Part shown: piece after piece, positions 7,499 to 14,683 of the stretch
How positions within the stretch are numbered: the stretch's first letter is position 1
Layout: each line of letters opens with the position of its first letter
DNA from: Polyangiaceae bacterium
GTDB taxonomy: Bacteria; Myxococcota; Polyangia; Polyangiales; Polyangiaceae
Length of the DNA stretch: 15,855 nucleotides
NCBI GenBank assembly: GCA_025936205.1
Contig: JAICTU010000190.1
Coordinates: forward strand, 1-15,855
Reading direction: 5' to 3'
Translations under genes and position numbers: made by a program
Notes under the pieces: generated by a model
The model's database searches: none
Seen by the model: only the letters and a program-made list of their open reading frames with translations
What the model was told of the DNA's origin: nothing

Positions 7499-7757
7499 TC
7501 CCCCCGGTCAAGCGACGCCATCGTCACCGGCACGGCTCGGCTTGGAGCAGGCGAGCCACTCCCGCGCCGACACCCTTCATCATCGTGACGCTCTTGCTAG
7601 CGGCGCCTGCGGTTAGCTACGCGGACCAGACGAAAAATTTCGTGCGAGCGCTCCGTCGGGTGAGCAGATGGACGGCCTCGATCCAGCCGTGTGAACGCCT
7701 GCTCAGCCGATGGTTCGGAGTGACAGGGGGTGTTCGTCCTGCTAATTGGGCTGGTGG
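7499..7757. promoter_or_regulatory. Divergent 259-base intergenic region
   Basis: This gap separates the minus-strand GT-C operon from the plus-strand GT-C-like gene and should hold promoters for both; I find no convincing pair of hexamers. It contains a 6-bp inverted repeat GGCTCG/CGAGCC (7534-7539 and 7552-7557) in the presumed leader of the minus-strand operon. A plus-strand GTG at 7585 opens a frame whose first residues look like a signal peptide (VTLLLAAPAVSYA, followed by DQTKNF) and which then runs out of frame into the downstream gene. It could be a gene remnant or chance; I do not call it a gene. Confidence 0.4.
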
Positions 7758-9179
7758 ATGCAGGTCGCGCACTTGGGCGAGATGCCCAGCCTTACTCGAG
7801 GGAATGTGTTGGTGGCCCGGCGCGGGTTGCTCATTTTCGTGGTCCTCGGCGTGCTTGCCTTGGCGATCACGATCTGGGTCTGGGCGCCCGGCATGATGAT
7901 GGCCGACTCTGGCGACGAGTTCGAGCAAGCCCGGACCCTGGTGATGCGGGACGACCATCCCGTGATGATGGCGCTGGTCTGGCATGTCATGGACAAGATC
8001 TTGCCGGGTCCGCTCGGCATCTTCGTGCTCTGCACGGGCCTGTACTGGGCGGGGCTCACGACGCTGTTTTGGTCGCTGGAGGGCCCGATCGTAGCGCGCG
8101 CCATCGGCTTGTACATTGCCGGCTTCTATTTCCCCGGGTTCGTGAACCAGCTGATCATCTGCAAGGACGCCTTGATGCAGGGGGCGCTGATTGCTGGGGT
8201 GGCTTGCCTGGTCGTGCCGACCGCTCGCTGGATGACCGCGCGTCGGGTGCTTGCGCTGCTGTTCTTCACGATCGCGATCGGAGCCCGGCACAACGCTTCC
8301 ACCGGCGTGTGGCCGCTGCTCGCGCTGCTGTTCTTGTCGCTGCCGGTGCTGCGCGACAGGGCGCGCTGGCTGCGCCTGCTGGCAGCCTCGGGCGCCAGCC
8401 TCGTGCTCACCTACGCGCTGACCGTCGGCGTGGACCGCGCCACCTCGCCCTTTGCCGAAAAGACAGACTTCTGGCAGATGCTTGCCGTTTTTGATCTCGC
8501 CGGCACGTCAGTCCGGGCAGGCAAGGTGCTCGTCAACCCCGAGACAGGGGTACTCACGAGGCGCATGGGGCTGGAAGAGATCCGGCATAACTATCAGCCC
8601 ACCTACGGCTCCAGGCTCTACTATTGCATCCCGTTTCGCGGCAAGCCTTGCGTCCACGTGTTTCGCGAAACCCGTGACCCCGAACAGCTGGCGGCACTCT
8701 CCCGCAACTGGCGTCAGGCGATATGGGAGAATCCCATCGCCTACTTCAAACATCGCCGCACGGTGGCCAAATCGCTGCTGGGCATCAAGAATGGCGCGCC
8801 CGGCGCGTTTTACTGGTCCAGCATACCCCACCACCCGATCGCGGCGAACTATCCGACCTCGGACCTGGCCGTGAGAACGTACGCCTGGATCGACAACCAG
8901 GTGCCCAAGCTTTGGTTTCAGCCGTGGGTCTATGTCCTGATGGGCTGCTTGTTACTGCCCGTGGCATTGATCCGGTACTTCCGGGGCGGGGCCTTGCTGC
9001 CCGCGCTCTTCCTGCTCTCGGGACTGTCGTACGAGTTCGGGCTGTTCATTGCGGCCATTTCGGCGCCGTACAGGTACGGCGTGTATTCGACGTTTTGCCT
9101 GGTACTGGGGCTGATCCTGTTCCTCTTCCCGTCGCCCCGGCGTTTTGACCCAGCCTCTGAGCCTCGCCTAGCCTCCTGA
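7758..9179 (+). CDS. GT-C-like integral membrane protein
   Basis: A 473-residue multi-pass membrane protein. A hydrophobic helix (about 23-42) precedes ADSGDEFEQA (D50, D53, E54), then DDHPVMMALVW (65-75), KDALMQG (136-142) and ARHNAST (176-182). Together these resemble a bacterial GT-C-like group (DUF6020-type; recalled, not checked) whose members carry an acidic first loop followed by a D-HP motif. A periplasmic region (about 235-345) contains WENPIAYFKHR (323-333), and three or four helices close the protein. A glycosyltransferase using a lipid-linked donor is the best guess, but its substrate is unknown. Start choices are TTG 7746, ATG 7758 and ATG 7782. I took 7758, which follows GGTGG; all leave the first helix intact. 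Its stop lies 14 bases from that of the convergent methyltransferase gene. Confidence 0.78.
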   Translation: MQVAHLGEMPSLTRGNVLVARRGLLIFVVLGVLALAITIWVWAPGMMMADSGDEFEQARTLVMRDDHPVMMALVWHVMDKILPGPLGIFVLCTGLYWAGLTTLFWSLEGPIVARAIGLYIAGFYFPGFVNQLIICKDALMQGALIAGVACLVVPTARWMTARRVLALLFFTIAIGARHNASTGVWPLLALLFLSLPVLRDRARWLRLLAASGASLVLTYALTVGVDRATSPFAEKTDFWQMLAVFDLAGTSVRAGKVLVNPETGVLTRRMGLEEIRHNYQPTYGSRLYYCIPFRGKPCVHVFRETRDPEQLAALSRNWRQAIWENPIAYFKHRRTVAKSLLGIKNGAPGAFYWSSIPHHPIAANYPTSDLAVRTYAWIDNQVPKLWFQPWVYVLMGCLLLPVALIRYFRGGALLPALFLLSGLSYEFGLFIAAISAPYRYGVYSTFCLVLGLILFLFPSPRRFDPASEPRLAS

Positions 9180-9193
9180 AGGAGCCGCGCCCC

Positions 9194-10114
9194 TCAGCGC
9201 CAGGCAATCGCCGCCAGATTTCCCACCGGCGCCGCAATCGTCCGACGCCCGAGACCCGTCGCTGACAGCGTATTCAGCAGCGCGTCTTTGATCCGTGCCG
9301 GCACCGGCAGGAGGCGTGCCCAGTAGCTGGCTGGGTAGCGGTTGACGACGCGGTGCACTTCGACGCGCTGAAAGCCGGCGTGCCCCAGCAATCGGCGCAC
9401 ACTGTCGGGTGAGAAGAGCTGCAGGTGCTCGATGTCGAAGATCGGTGAACGGCGGCCCATGAGACGCGCCAGGAGCGCGCGCCGGTTGTGGCACACGATG
9501 AAGAACGCTCCCCCTCGCTTCGTGATTCGAAACGCCTCACGGCACAGCTGCAGCGGATCGTACACGTGCTCCATGGTCTGAAAGCACGTGACCAAGCGAA
9601 ACTGCTCCGCCTGAAAGTCCTCAGCTCGGAACGGCTGGTGTCGAATCCGGCCGCGCACCGCCGGATCAGCGGCGGCGATCGGCGCGGCCGAGGGCTCGAC
9701 GCCCTGTACCTCGGTGAAACTCGCCGCAACGAGCTCCGACAGAAAGGCGCCGTCTCCCGTGCCGATGTCGAGAGCGCCGGCGCGATCGGGTAAGCCCCGA
9801 GAGATCTCGGGCAGGAACGCCGCGTAGGTCGCCGCCGCGTATCGAGATTCGTCGGAAGCGTCGAAGGCCGCGGCGTCGTAGGCCTGCTCGAGCGCGGCGC
9901 GCTCCGGCGCGGGGCTCGAATACAGCAGGTCACAGGCCTCGCACAGCACGAGCCGGAAGTGCATGTACTCGGGCCGCTTGCGCGACGCGAAGGCGAAGCC
10001 GTCGAGGCGACCGAAGTCGACGTTCGCCGGAAAGAGCTCGCGCGCGTCGGACGATCCACACACGGGACAGCTGCGCGAGCGCAGCTCGCCGGGTCGTGGT
10101 TGCGCAGCCTTCAT
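9194..10114 (-). CDS. SAM-dependent methyltransferase with N-terminal zinc-finger-like motif
   Basis: A 306-residue cytoplasmic methyltransferase. Two CxxC pairs, C16-C19 (CPVCGSS) and C58-C61 (CEACDLLYSSP), suggest an N-terminal zinc knuckle, as in sugar C-methyltransferases and related LPS or capsule methyltransferases. The catalytic domain has motif I ALDIGTGDGAF (114-124), FQTMEHVYDP (178-187) and KRGGAFFIVCHN (199-210). A longer open frame extends upstream to about 10705, but that part lies inside the preceding gene in another frame. The real start is ATG at 10112-10114, overlapping the upstream TGA as ATGA and preceded by a good Shine-Dalgarno (GGAGAAGG). It is the last gene of the transketolase-glycosyltransferase operon. 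Methylation of a nucleotide sugar or a lipid-linked glycan is the contextual guess. Confidence 0.87.
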   Translation of the reverse strand: MKAAQPRPGELRSRSCPVCGSSDARELFPANVDFGRLDGFAFASRKRPEYMHFRLVLCEACDLLYSSPAPERAALEQAYDAAAFDASDESRYAAATYAAFLPEISRGLPDRAGALDIGTGDGAFLSELVAASFTEVQGVEPSAAPIAAADPAVRGRIRHQPFRAEDFQAEQFRLVTCFQTMEHVYDPLQLCREAFRITKRGGAFFIVCHNRRALLARLMGRRSPIFDIEHLQLFSPDSVRRLLGHAGFQRVEVHRVVNRYPASYWARLLPVPARIKDALLNTLSATGLGRRTIAAPVGNLAAIAWR

Positions 10115-10896
10115 GCCGCCTTCTCCGCTGTCACGGTGAACCCGAGGAAATCCACGGCTCCCTGCCAGCCCCGGGTCGCGTTGGCGAGCACCGCCAGCCC
10201 CAGCATCGTCGGCACCGACGCAGCCCCTGCGAGCCGGCACAGCCATTCGAACGCCGGATGCGAAGGTTGCGGCGACAGGAGCGAGTAGATGAAGCCCATG
10301 CCCTTGTAGCAGGCGACGGTGAGCTGGTTGCCGCGGCCGTAGACGCTGATGTTGCTGAATCCAGCCTTTCGCAGCAGGCTGTCGAGGCCGGAGGGCGTCG
10401 GCCTCCAGTAGTCGTACGGGACGAAGTGCCAGCGCGCCGCAAAGGGAATGGTCAGGAGGACGCGACCGCCCGGCTTCAGGCAGCGGTGCATCTCGGACAA
10501 GAAGACCACCGGCTCCGCAACGTGCTCCAGCGTCTCCGTGCACAGCACGAGATCGGCCAGGCCCGACTCGAGCGGCCAGCGATCGCCCGAATAGTAGATG
10601 GTATCCGGGGCCTGCACGCGAAAGTGGTCGCGGGTGTCGGCAAAGTCGATGCCGATGTAGCGAACGTTCGCGCCGAGCAGCTGGCGATACGGCTGCAGCC
10701 CACAACCGGCGTCGATGACGGTGCCGGAGACACGCGGCAGCTCCTGCGACAGATCCTCCCAGATGGTGGCGCTCTGAAGGTCGAAAAAGCGCAGGGCGCG
10801 CGCGCGCAGCGCTGACCCGACGCCACCGCCCGAGTCATAGGCGGGCGGCTTCCAGTGCTCCTCCTTGGAGCCGACCAGGTTCTTTCGAGTCTTCAC
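10111..10896 (-). CDS. SAM-dependent methyltransferase (Methyltransf_11-like)
   Basis: A 261-residue class I methyltransferase. Motif I is VIDAGCGLQPY (60-70). The region CTETLEHVAEP (119-129) and motif III LKPGGRVLLTIPF (140-152) are followed by PYDYWRPTPSGLDSLLRKAGF (160-180), a pattern I associate with methyltransferases of surface polysaccharide clusters. There is no zinc-finger module, unlike its downstream neighbour, so the two are not simple duplicates. A hydrophobic stretch in the last third might touch the membrane. It starts with GTG at 10894-10896, three bases after the stop of the SDR-GT2 fusion gene, and ends overlapping the next methyltransferase by four bases. The methyl acceptor is unknown; a sugar hydroxyl or a lipid-linked intermediate fits the operon. 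Confidence 0.87.
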   Translation of the reverse strand: MKTRKNLVGSKEEHWKPPAYDSGGGVGSALRARALRFFDLQSATIWEDLSQELPRVSGTVIDAGCGLQPYRQLLGANVRYIGIDFADTRDHFRVQAPDTIYYSGDRWPLESGLADLVLCTETLEHVAEPVVFLSEMHRCLKPGGRVLLTIPFAARWHFVPYDYWRPTPSGLDSLLRKAGFSNISVYGRGNQLTVACYKGMGFIYSLLSPQPSHPAFEWLCRLAGAASVPTMLGLAVLANATRGWQGAVDFLGFTVTAEKAA

Positions 10897-10899
10897 GGC

Positions 10900-12885
10900 T
10901 CAGGCTTGCCCGGTTGCCGAGCGAATTTCACCGCCGCGGATGATCGCGCGCCGGATGAAATGCGGTCGGTGCTTGGATTCTTCGAGGATCTTGGCGACGT
11001 ATTCGCCCACGGTCGCGATGCCGAACAGATTGATCGATCCAAAGAACAAGGTGAGCAACATCAACGTGGTCGCTCCTCGGGGCGCGAGCTCCGGGAAGAT
11101 CAGCCGCAGCGCGACTTGCACGACACCCAGGGCCAAGCTCGCCAGGAACAGCACGGAGCCCACGAAGCTCAAGACCGAGAGCGGCGTGTAGCTGAAGGAC
11201 AAGATGCCCTTCTTGGCCCACCACAGGTTCTTCAGCAGACTGTTGGTGGTACGCCCGAACATCCGCTCGGGGCGGACGTAATCGACGCCGGTCTGCCGAA
11301 AGCCGACCGATGCCCGGATGCCGCGCAGGAACAGATCCCGCTCCGGATACTGGAGCATGGCCTTCACCACCTTGGCGTCGATCAGCGAGAAATCGCCTGC
11401 GTCACGCGGGATGGGGATCGACGAGAAGGCGTCGAAGATCCGGTAGAAGAGCTTGTACGCGATCTGCATGAAGAGCGGTGCGACCCGCTTCACTCGCCGC
11501 CCGTACACGATGTCGTAGCGCTCGCGCCACTTGGCCACGAACTCGGCGATCAGCTCGGGCGGGTCCTGCAGATCGCCATCCAGCAGCACACAGGCGTTCT
11601 TGTTGGAGATCTCCATGCCGCTGCGGAAGGCGGACTGCGACCCGAAGTTCCGCGAGTGGGAGATGCCGATCACGCGCCGATCGCGCGCGCTGATACCCCG
11701 GATCACTTCTTCGCTGTCGTCCGGGCTGTTGTCGTTGACGAAGATGATCTCGTAGTCGATGCGCAGCTCTTCGAAGGTCTTCTTCAAGCGCTCGTACATG
11801 ATGGGAATGGCCTGCCCATCTTTGTAACAGGCGATGATCGCGGAGACGCTGTGCTTCTCATCGATGCCGAACTGCTTCGAGGAGCGCTGGTACTCATCGC
11901 GATCTTCCAGCCGCTGATACCACTCGGCGGTGCGCTGCAATCCGTGTCCGAAATCGACGCGCGCTTGCCACCCCAGGAGCTCGCGCGTCTTCTTCTGATC
12001 CGAATACCAGTCGGAAATGTCCCATTTCCGGCTCTGCATGCTGTCGTACGCCGGCTCCCCCGCGATGGAAAACACCCGCGCGGAGACGGCGGCGACCTGC
12101 GCGATGGTCGTCTTCTGACCGCTGCCGATGTTGAACGAGTCGCCGAAGTTCGCCGGGACGAGGTTGAGCGCCGTGTCGACGTACGCCAGCACGGCGTCAT
12201 CGACGTAGACGAAGTCGCGCGAGATATCGCGGTTGACGAACGGGGGGTACTTTCTCTCGAGCCCGAGCTTGACCACCGTGGGGATGAGCCGCGACGGGTC
12301 CTCGAGCGGGCCGTAGATCGAGAACAGCCTCAGGTTCGCGCAGGGGAAGTTCTTCTTCTTGCCGTAGAAGTGCAGCAGGTTGGCGCAGGCGACCTTGGAT
12401 ACGGCGTAGTCGCTGTTGGGCTGCGGGAGGTCGTCTTCACGGGGGCCGGCAGCTCGGTCGCCGTACTCCGATGAGCTGCCCGAGTGCACGTAACAGCTGA
12501 TCTGCTGGGGCTGCAGCCGCTGCAGCAGGCGCACGGTCAAATTGAAGTTGGTCTCGTAGATCAGCTCGCCGTCTGCCTCGAACGAGTAAGCACCATAGGC
12601 AATGCAGTTGAAGACCGTGCGGGGCTTCACCTTCTCGAGCAGGGCATCCAGGTTGGCGTCGACGAGCAGATCGGCCTGGATCAGGTTCTGGTCGGGCAAC
12701 CCCGCGAGCCGCCAGGCGGGGAAATGAAACAGCGTGCCGTAGACGTCGCTCCGATGCGCGAGCAGCGTGCGGAACAGATTGGCGCCGACGAAACCGCTCG
12801 CCCCCAGCACCAGGATCGGCCCCTGCAGCCGTCGTACCTTCGCACCCGGGTCGCTCTCGGGCTGGCTCGCCTGCTCTCTCGCCAT
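10900..12885 (-). CDS. Fusion of NAD-dependent sugar epimerase/dehydratase (SDR) and GT2 polyprenyl-phosphate glycosyltransferase
   Basis: A 661-residue two-enzyme protein. Residues about 21-325 are an extended SDR: Rossmann motif GASGFVG (28-34), HSGSSSE with the probable catalytic serine near 138, YAVSK giving Y160 and K164, then RLFSIYGP (186-193) and DFVYVDD (224-230). Residues about 345-655 are a DPM1/ArnC-type family 2 glycosyltransferase: IFVNDNSPDDS (381-391), LLDGDLQDPPE (434-444) with the metal-binding DxD-like D436/D438, then two hydrophobic helices (about 561-587 and 604-630) that would anchor it to the inner membrane. The SDR likely makes or reduces a nucleotide sugar, and the GT2 domain likely loads it onto polyprenyl phosphate. 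The open frame extends upstream to 13182, but that part overlaps the transketolase gene in another frame; ATG at 12883-12885 is the first sensible start, with only a weak Shine-Dalgarno. The gap to the upstream stop is 5 bases. Confidence 0.88.
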   Translation of the reverse strand: MAREQASQPESDPGAKVRRLQGPILVLGASGFVGANLFRTLLAHRSDVYGTLFHFPAWRLAGLPDQNLIQADLLVDANLDALLEKVKPRTVFNCIAYGAYSFEADGELIYETNFNLTVRLLQRLQPQQISCYVHSGSSSEYGDRAAGPREDDLPQPNSDYAVSKVACANLLHFYGKKKNFPCANLRLFSIYGPLEDPSRLIPTVVKLGLERKYPPFVNRDISRDFVYVDDAVLAYVDTALNLVPANFGDSFNIGSGQKTTIAQVAAVSARVFSIAGEPAYDSMQSRKWDISDWYSDQKKTRELLGWQARVDFGHGLQRTAEWYQRLEDRDEYQRSSKQFGIDEKHSVSAIIACYKDGQAIPIMYERLKKTFEELRIDYEIIFVNDNSPDDSEEVIRGISARDRRVIGISHSRNFGSQSAFRSGMEISNKNACVLLDGDLQDPPELIAEFVAKWRERYDIVYGRRVKRVAPLFMQIAYKLFYRIFDAFSSIPIPRDAGDFSLIDAKVVKAMLQYPERDLFLRGIRASVGFRQTGVDYVRPERMFGRTTNSLLKNLWWAKKGILSFSYTPLSVLSFVGSVLFLASLALGVVQVALRLIFPELAPRGATTLMLLTLFFGSINLFGIATVGEYVAKILEESKHRPHFIRRAIIRGGEIRSATGQA

Positions 12886-12890
12886 ACCCG

Positions 12891-13805
12891 TCAGCGGACG
12901 TCTTCGAGCAGCGCGGCCGCGATGCTCTCCGGATCGAGGCCGCACTCCTTGCGATGGTAGCGTTGAGAGCCGTAGTGGCCCGAAGGGTAGCCCAGGGCGC
13001 AGCGATGGCTGAAGCGCCGCGGCACCGCCCCACGTTGCAGCAGAGCCAGCGCCAACATCTGCGCGGCGCCGCCCTGCGCGACGTGCTCTTCGACGACGAG
13101 CAGATGGTCGCGCGTCCGCAGCTCCTCCAGGAAGCTGGCCGGCAGCGTCTCTGCCTGCACGGGGAGCTCCGTCACCACCCACAGCGAGGGGCGCTTCGCT
13201 TCGGGCTGCGACAGGAGCATCTGCAGCAGGCTACCAGCCAGGGGTCCCACGATCACCATCACCGGACCCCCTCCCCGCAGCACGTTGCGCCAGGGCGCAT
13301 AGGCGGGGAGCTGAAGCTCCTTGGGCCGCTCGTCGCGACCGAGGCGCAGGTACGCAGGGCGCCCGGCGGCTCGGATGCGCGCGATCGCCTGGGCCACGTC
13401 CTCGGCGAACGCGGGAACGTACGCGGTCAGATTCGGCAGCGTGAGCAGCGCCCCGTAGTCCTCGAGCGCGTGGTGCGTGGCACCCATGACGCCATAGGCA
13501 TACCCGCCGCCGTTTCCGACCAGAAATACCGGCAGGTTGTGCAGACAGACGTCGTTGCGGATCTGCTCGAAGGGCCGCGCGAACAGAAATGGCGCGATGC
13601 TATACACCCACGGCTGGAACCCCGAACGCGCGAGGCCCGCCGCGACCGTCACCATGTTCTGCTCCGCAACGCCCGCGTTGATGAAGCGTTCCCCGGCGGC
13701 CTGCCGCACCGGTTCGAGCGCCATGAACCCGAGGTCGCCCGTCAAAAAAACGAAGTCGGGCTCGCGCGCGAGCTCACGCAAGACGGTCGATAGAATCGCC
13801 CTCAT
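12891..13805 (-). CDS. Transketolase C-terminal subunit
   Basis: A 304-residue protein matching the C-terminal half of a split transketolase (Transket_pyr plus Transketolase_C). It opens with MRAILSTVLRELA, then TGDLG (22-26) and NAGVAEQNMV (43-52); E48 is the conserved glutamate that protonates the thiamine pyrimidine ring. FEQIRNDVC (79-87) and GATHHALEDYG (108-118) are also typical. A C-terminal domain of about 130 residues follows (LVVEEHVAQGG). With its partner it should transfer two-carbon ketol units between sugar phosphates. The start ATG at 13803-13805 overlaps the stop of the N-terminal subunit gene by four bases, which favours equal amounts of both subunits. Placement next to a sugar SDR suggests supply of a specialised sugar precursor rather than the housekeeping pentose pathway, though a general role cannot be excluded. 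Confidence 0.92.
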   Translation of the reverse strand: MRAILSTVLRELAREPDFVFLTGDLGFMALEPVRQAAGERFINAGVAEQNMVTVAAGLARSGFQPWVYSIAPFLFARPFEQIRNDVCLHNLPVFLVGNGGGYAYGVMGATHHALEDYGALLTLPNLTAYVPAFAEDVAQAIARIRAAGRPAYLRLGRDERPKELQLPAYAPWRNVLRGGGPVMVIVGPLAGSLLQMLLSQPEAKRPSLWVVTELPVQAETLPASFLEELRTRDHLLVVEEHVAQGGAAQMLALALLQRGAVPRRFSHRCALGYPSGHYGSQRYHRKECGLDPESIAAALLEDVR

Positions 13806-14608
13806 GAGCGACCGCGCTCGGGAACTGGCTGCCGGCTGAGCTCAGCGACGGCCTGCTCGTACTGCAGCTCCGTCAGCGGGAGATAGTGCCATTCCATCTT
13901 GTGCTCCATGAACGACACCCCACGTCCCTTGGTCGTTCGAGCGACAATCGCCGCCGGACGCGGCCCGTGCGCGAGCAGCGCCCGCTCGATCGCTTCGGGG
14001 TCATGCCCGTCGATCTCCTGGACGTCGACGCCGAACGTACGCAGCTTGTCGGCGATCGGGCCCAGGTCGGCCACCTCGACAGTAGTACCGAAGCCCTGAA
14101 GGCCATTCAGATCGATCAGGATCGTGAGCGCGTCGAGCTTCTGGTGAGCAATGAACGTCAGCGCCTCCCAGGTCGACCCCTCATTCCACTCGCCATCGGA
14201 GGTCAGGCAGAAGACGCGGCCGGGTTCGGCCTTGAATCGCTTGGCCAGCGCGAGTCCCGCGGCCAGCCCCAGCCCGTGACCGAGGCTCCCCGTGGCGAAG
14301 GAGATCCCCGGTACCCCGTCGACGGGCGGGTGCCCGGCGAGCTTCGTCTGGTCCTTGTGAAACTGTTTCAGGTCGTGGTCCGTCAGCAGCCCTCGAGACC
14401 ACAGGGTCGTGTACAGCGCCCCCGCCGCATGGCCCTTCGAGAGAATGAAGTGATCCTCTTGCTTCAGGACCCGATGATGCAGCGTCATGAGCAAGTCGAG
14501 GCACGAGAGGTTCCCTCCGATGTGCCCCACCCCGCTCTCGTAGTGCATCTGGAGCAGACGCAACTTCGCCTTGCGAATGAGCTCGTTCAAGGTTCGCGCT
14601 CGGTCCAT
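13802..14608 (-). CDS. Transketolase N-terminal subunit
   Basis: A 268-residue protein matching the N-terminal half of a split transketolase, the thiamine diphosphate-binding domain. Visible landmarks are SGVGHIGGNLS (25-35), ILSKGHAAGALY (55-66), GSLGHGLGLAAG (107-118) and the ThDP motif SDGEWNEGS...N (S137-D138-G139 to N168), followed by GLQGFG. The usual first glycine of GDG is serine here, which is common in split transketolases as far as I recall. It is the first gene of the five-gene minus-strand operon. ATG at 14606-14608 has no obvious Shine-Dalgarno. A 12-bp palindrome lies 8 bases before it, and a hairpin further upstream separates it from the outer-membrane barrel gene. Confidence 0.92.
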   Translation of the reverse strand: MDRARTLNELIRKAKLRLLQMHYESGVGHIGGNLSCLDLLMTLHHRVLKQEDHFILSKGHAAGALYTTLWSRGLLTDHDLKQFHKDQTKLAGHPPVDGVPGISFATGSLGHGLGLAAGLALAKRFKAEPGRVFCLTSDGEWNEGSTWEALTFIAHQKLDALTILIDLNGLQGFGTTVEVADLGPIADKLRTFGVDVQEIDGHDPEAIERALLAHGPRPAAIVARTTKGRGVSFMEHKMEWHYLPLTELQYEQAVAELSRQPVPERGRS

Positions 14609-14615
14609 CGCAGTG

Positions 14616-14627
14616 GGCCAATTGGCC
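14616..14627. promoter_or_regulatory. Perfect 12-bp palindrome GGCCAATTGGCC before the transketolase operon
   Basis: The palindrome lies 8-19 bases upstream of the ATG at 14608, within the only 75-base gap from which this operon could be transcribed. It could be an operator that would block ribosome or polymerase access. It takes the place where a Shine-Dalgarno would be expected. No regulator is recognised nearby, so function is inference. Confidence 0.3.
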
Positions 14628-14640
14628 TGAAAACGGGCCG

Positions 14641-14668
14641 CACGGGTGCTGATCTAGCAGACCCCGTG
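14641..14668 (-). terminator. Bulged hairpin after the outer-membrane barrel gene
   Basis: CACGGG (14641-14646) pairs with CCCGTG (14663-14668), and TGCT (14647-14650) with AGCA (14656-14659), leaving a 3-base bulge and a 5-base loop. It follows the minus-strand stop at 14684-14686 by 15 bases. In the direction of transcription a TTTT occurs nine bases later. It is a plausible intrinsic terminator that would insulate the transketolase operon. Confidence 0.45.
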
Positions 14669-14683
14669 TCGGCTCGACAGCTC

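Noticed and set aside
9173..9184. Small palindrome CTCCT-GA-AGGAG at the convergent stops
   Set aside because: The loop would be only two bases and there is no T run; not supportable as a terminator.
10115..10705. N-terminal extension of the zinc-finger methyltransferase frame
   Set aside because: It overlaps the upstream methyltransferase in another frame, while the ATG at 10114 has a good Shine-Dalgarno and an ATGA overlap.
10855..12474. A 539-codon plus-strand open frame
   Set aside because: Antisense to the SDR-GT2 fusion and methyltransferase genes; no recognisable domain and the usual shadow composition.
12886..13182. N-terminal extension of the SDR-GT2 frame
   Set aside because: It overlaps the transketolase C-terminal gene in another frame; residues before the ATG at 12885 look like a shadow translation.
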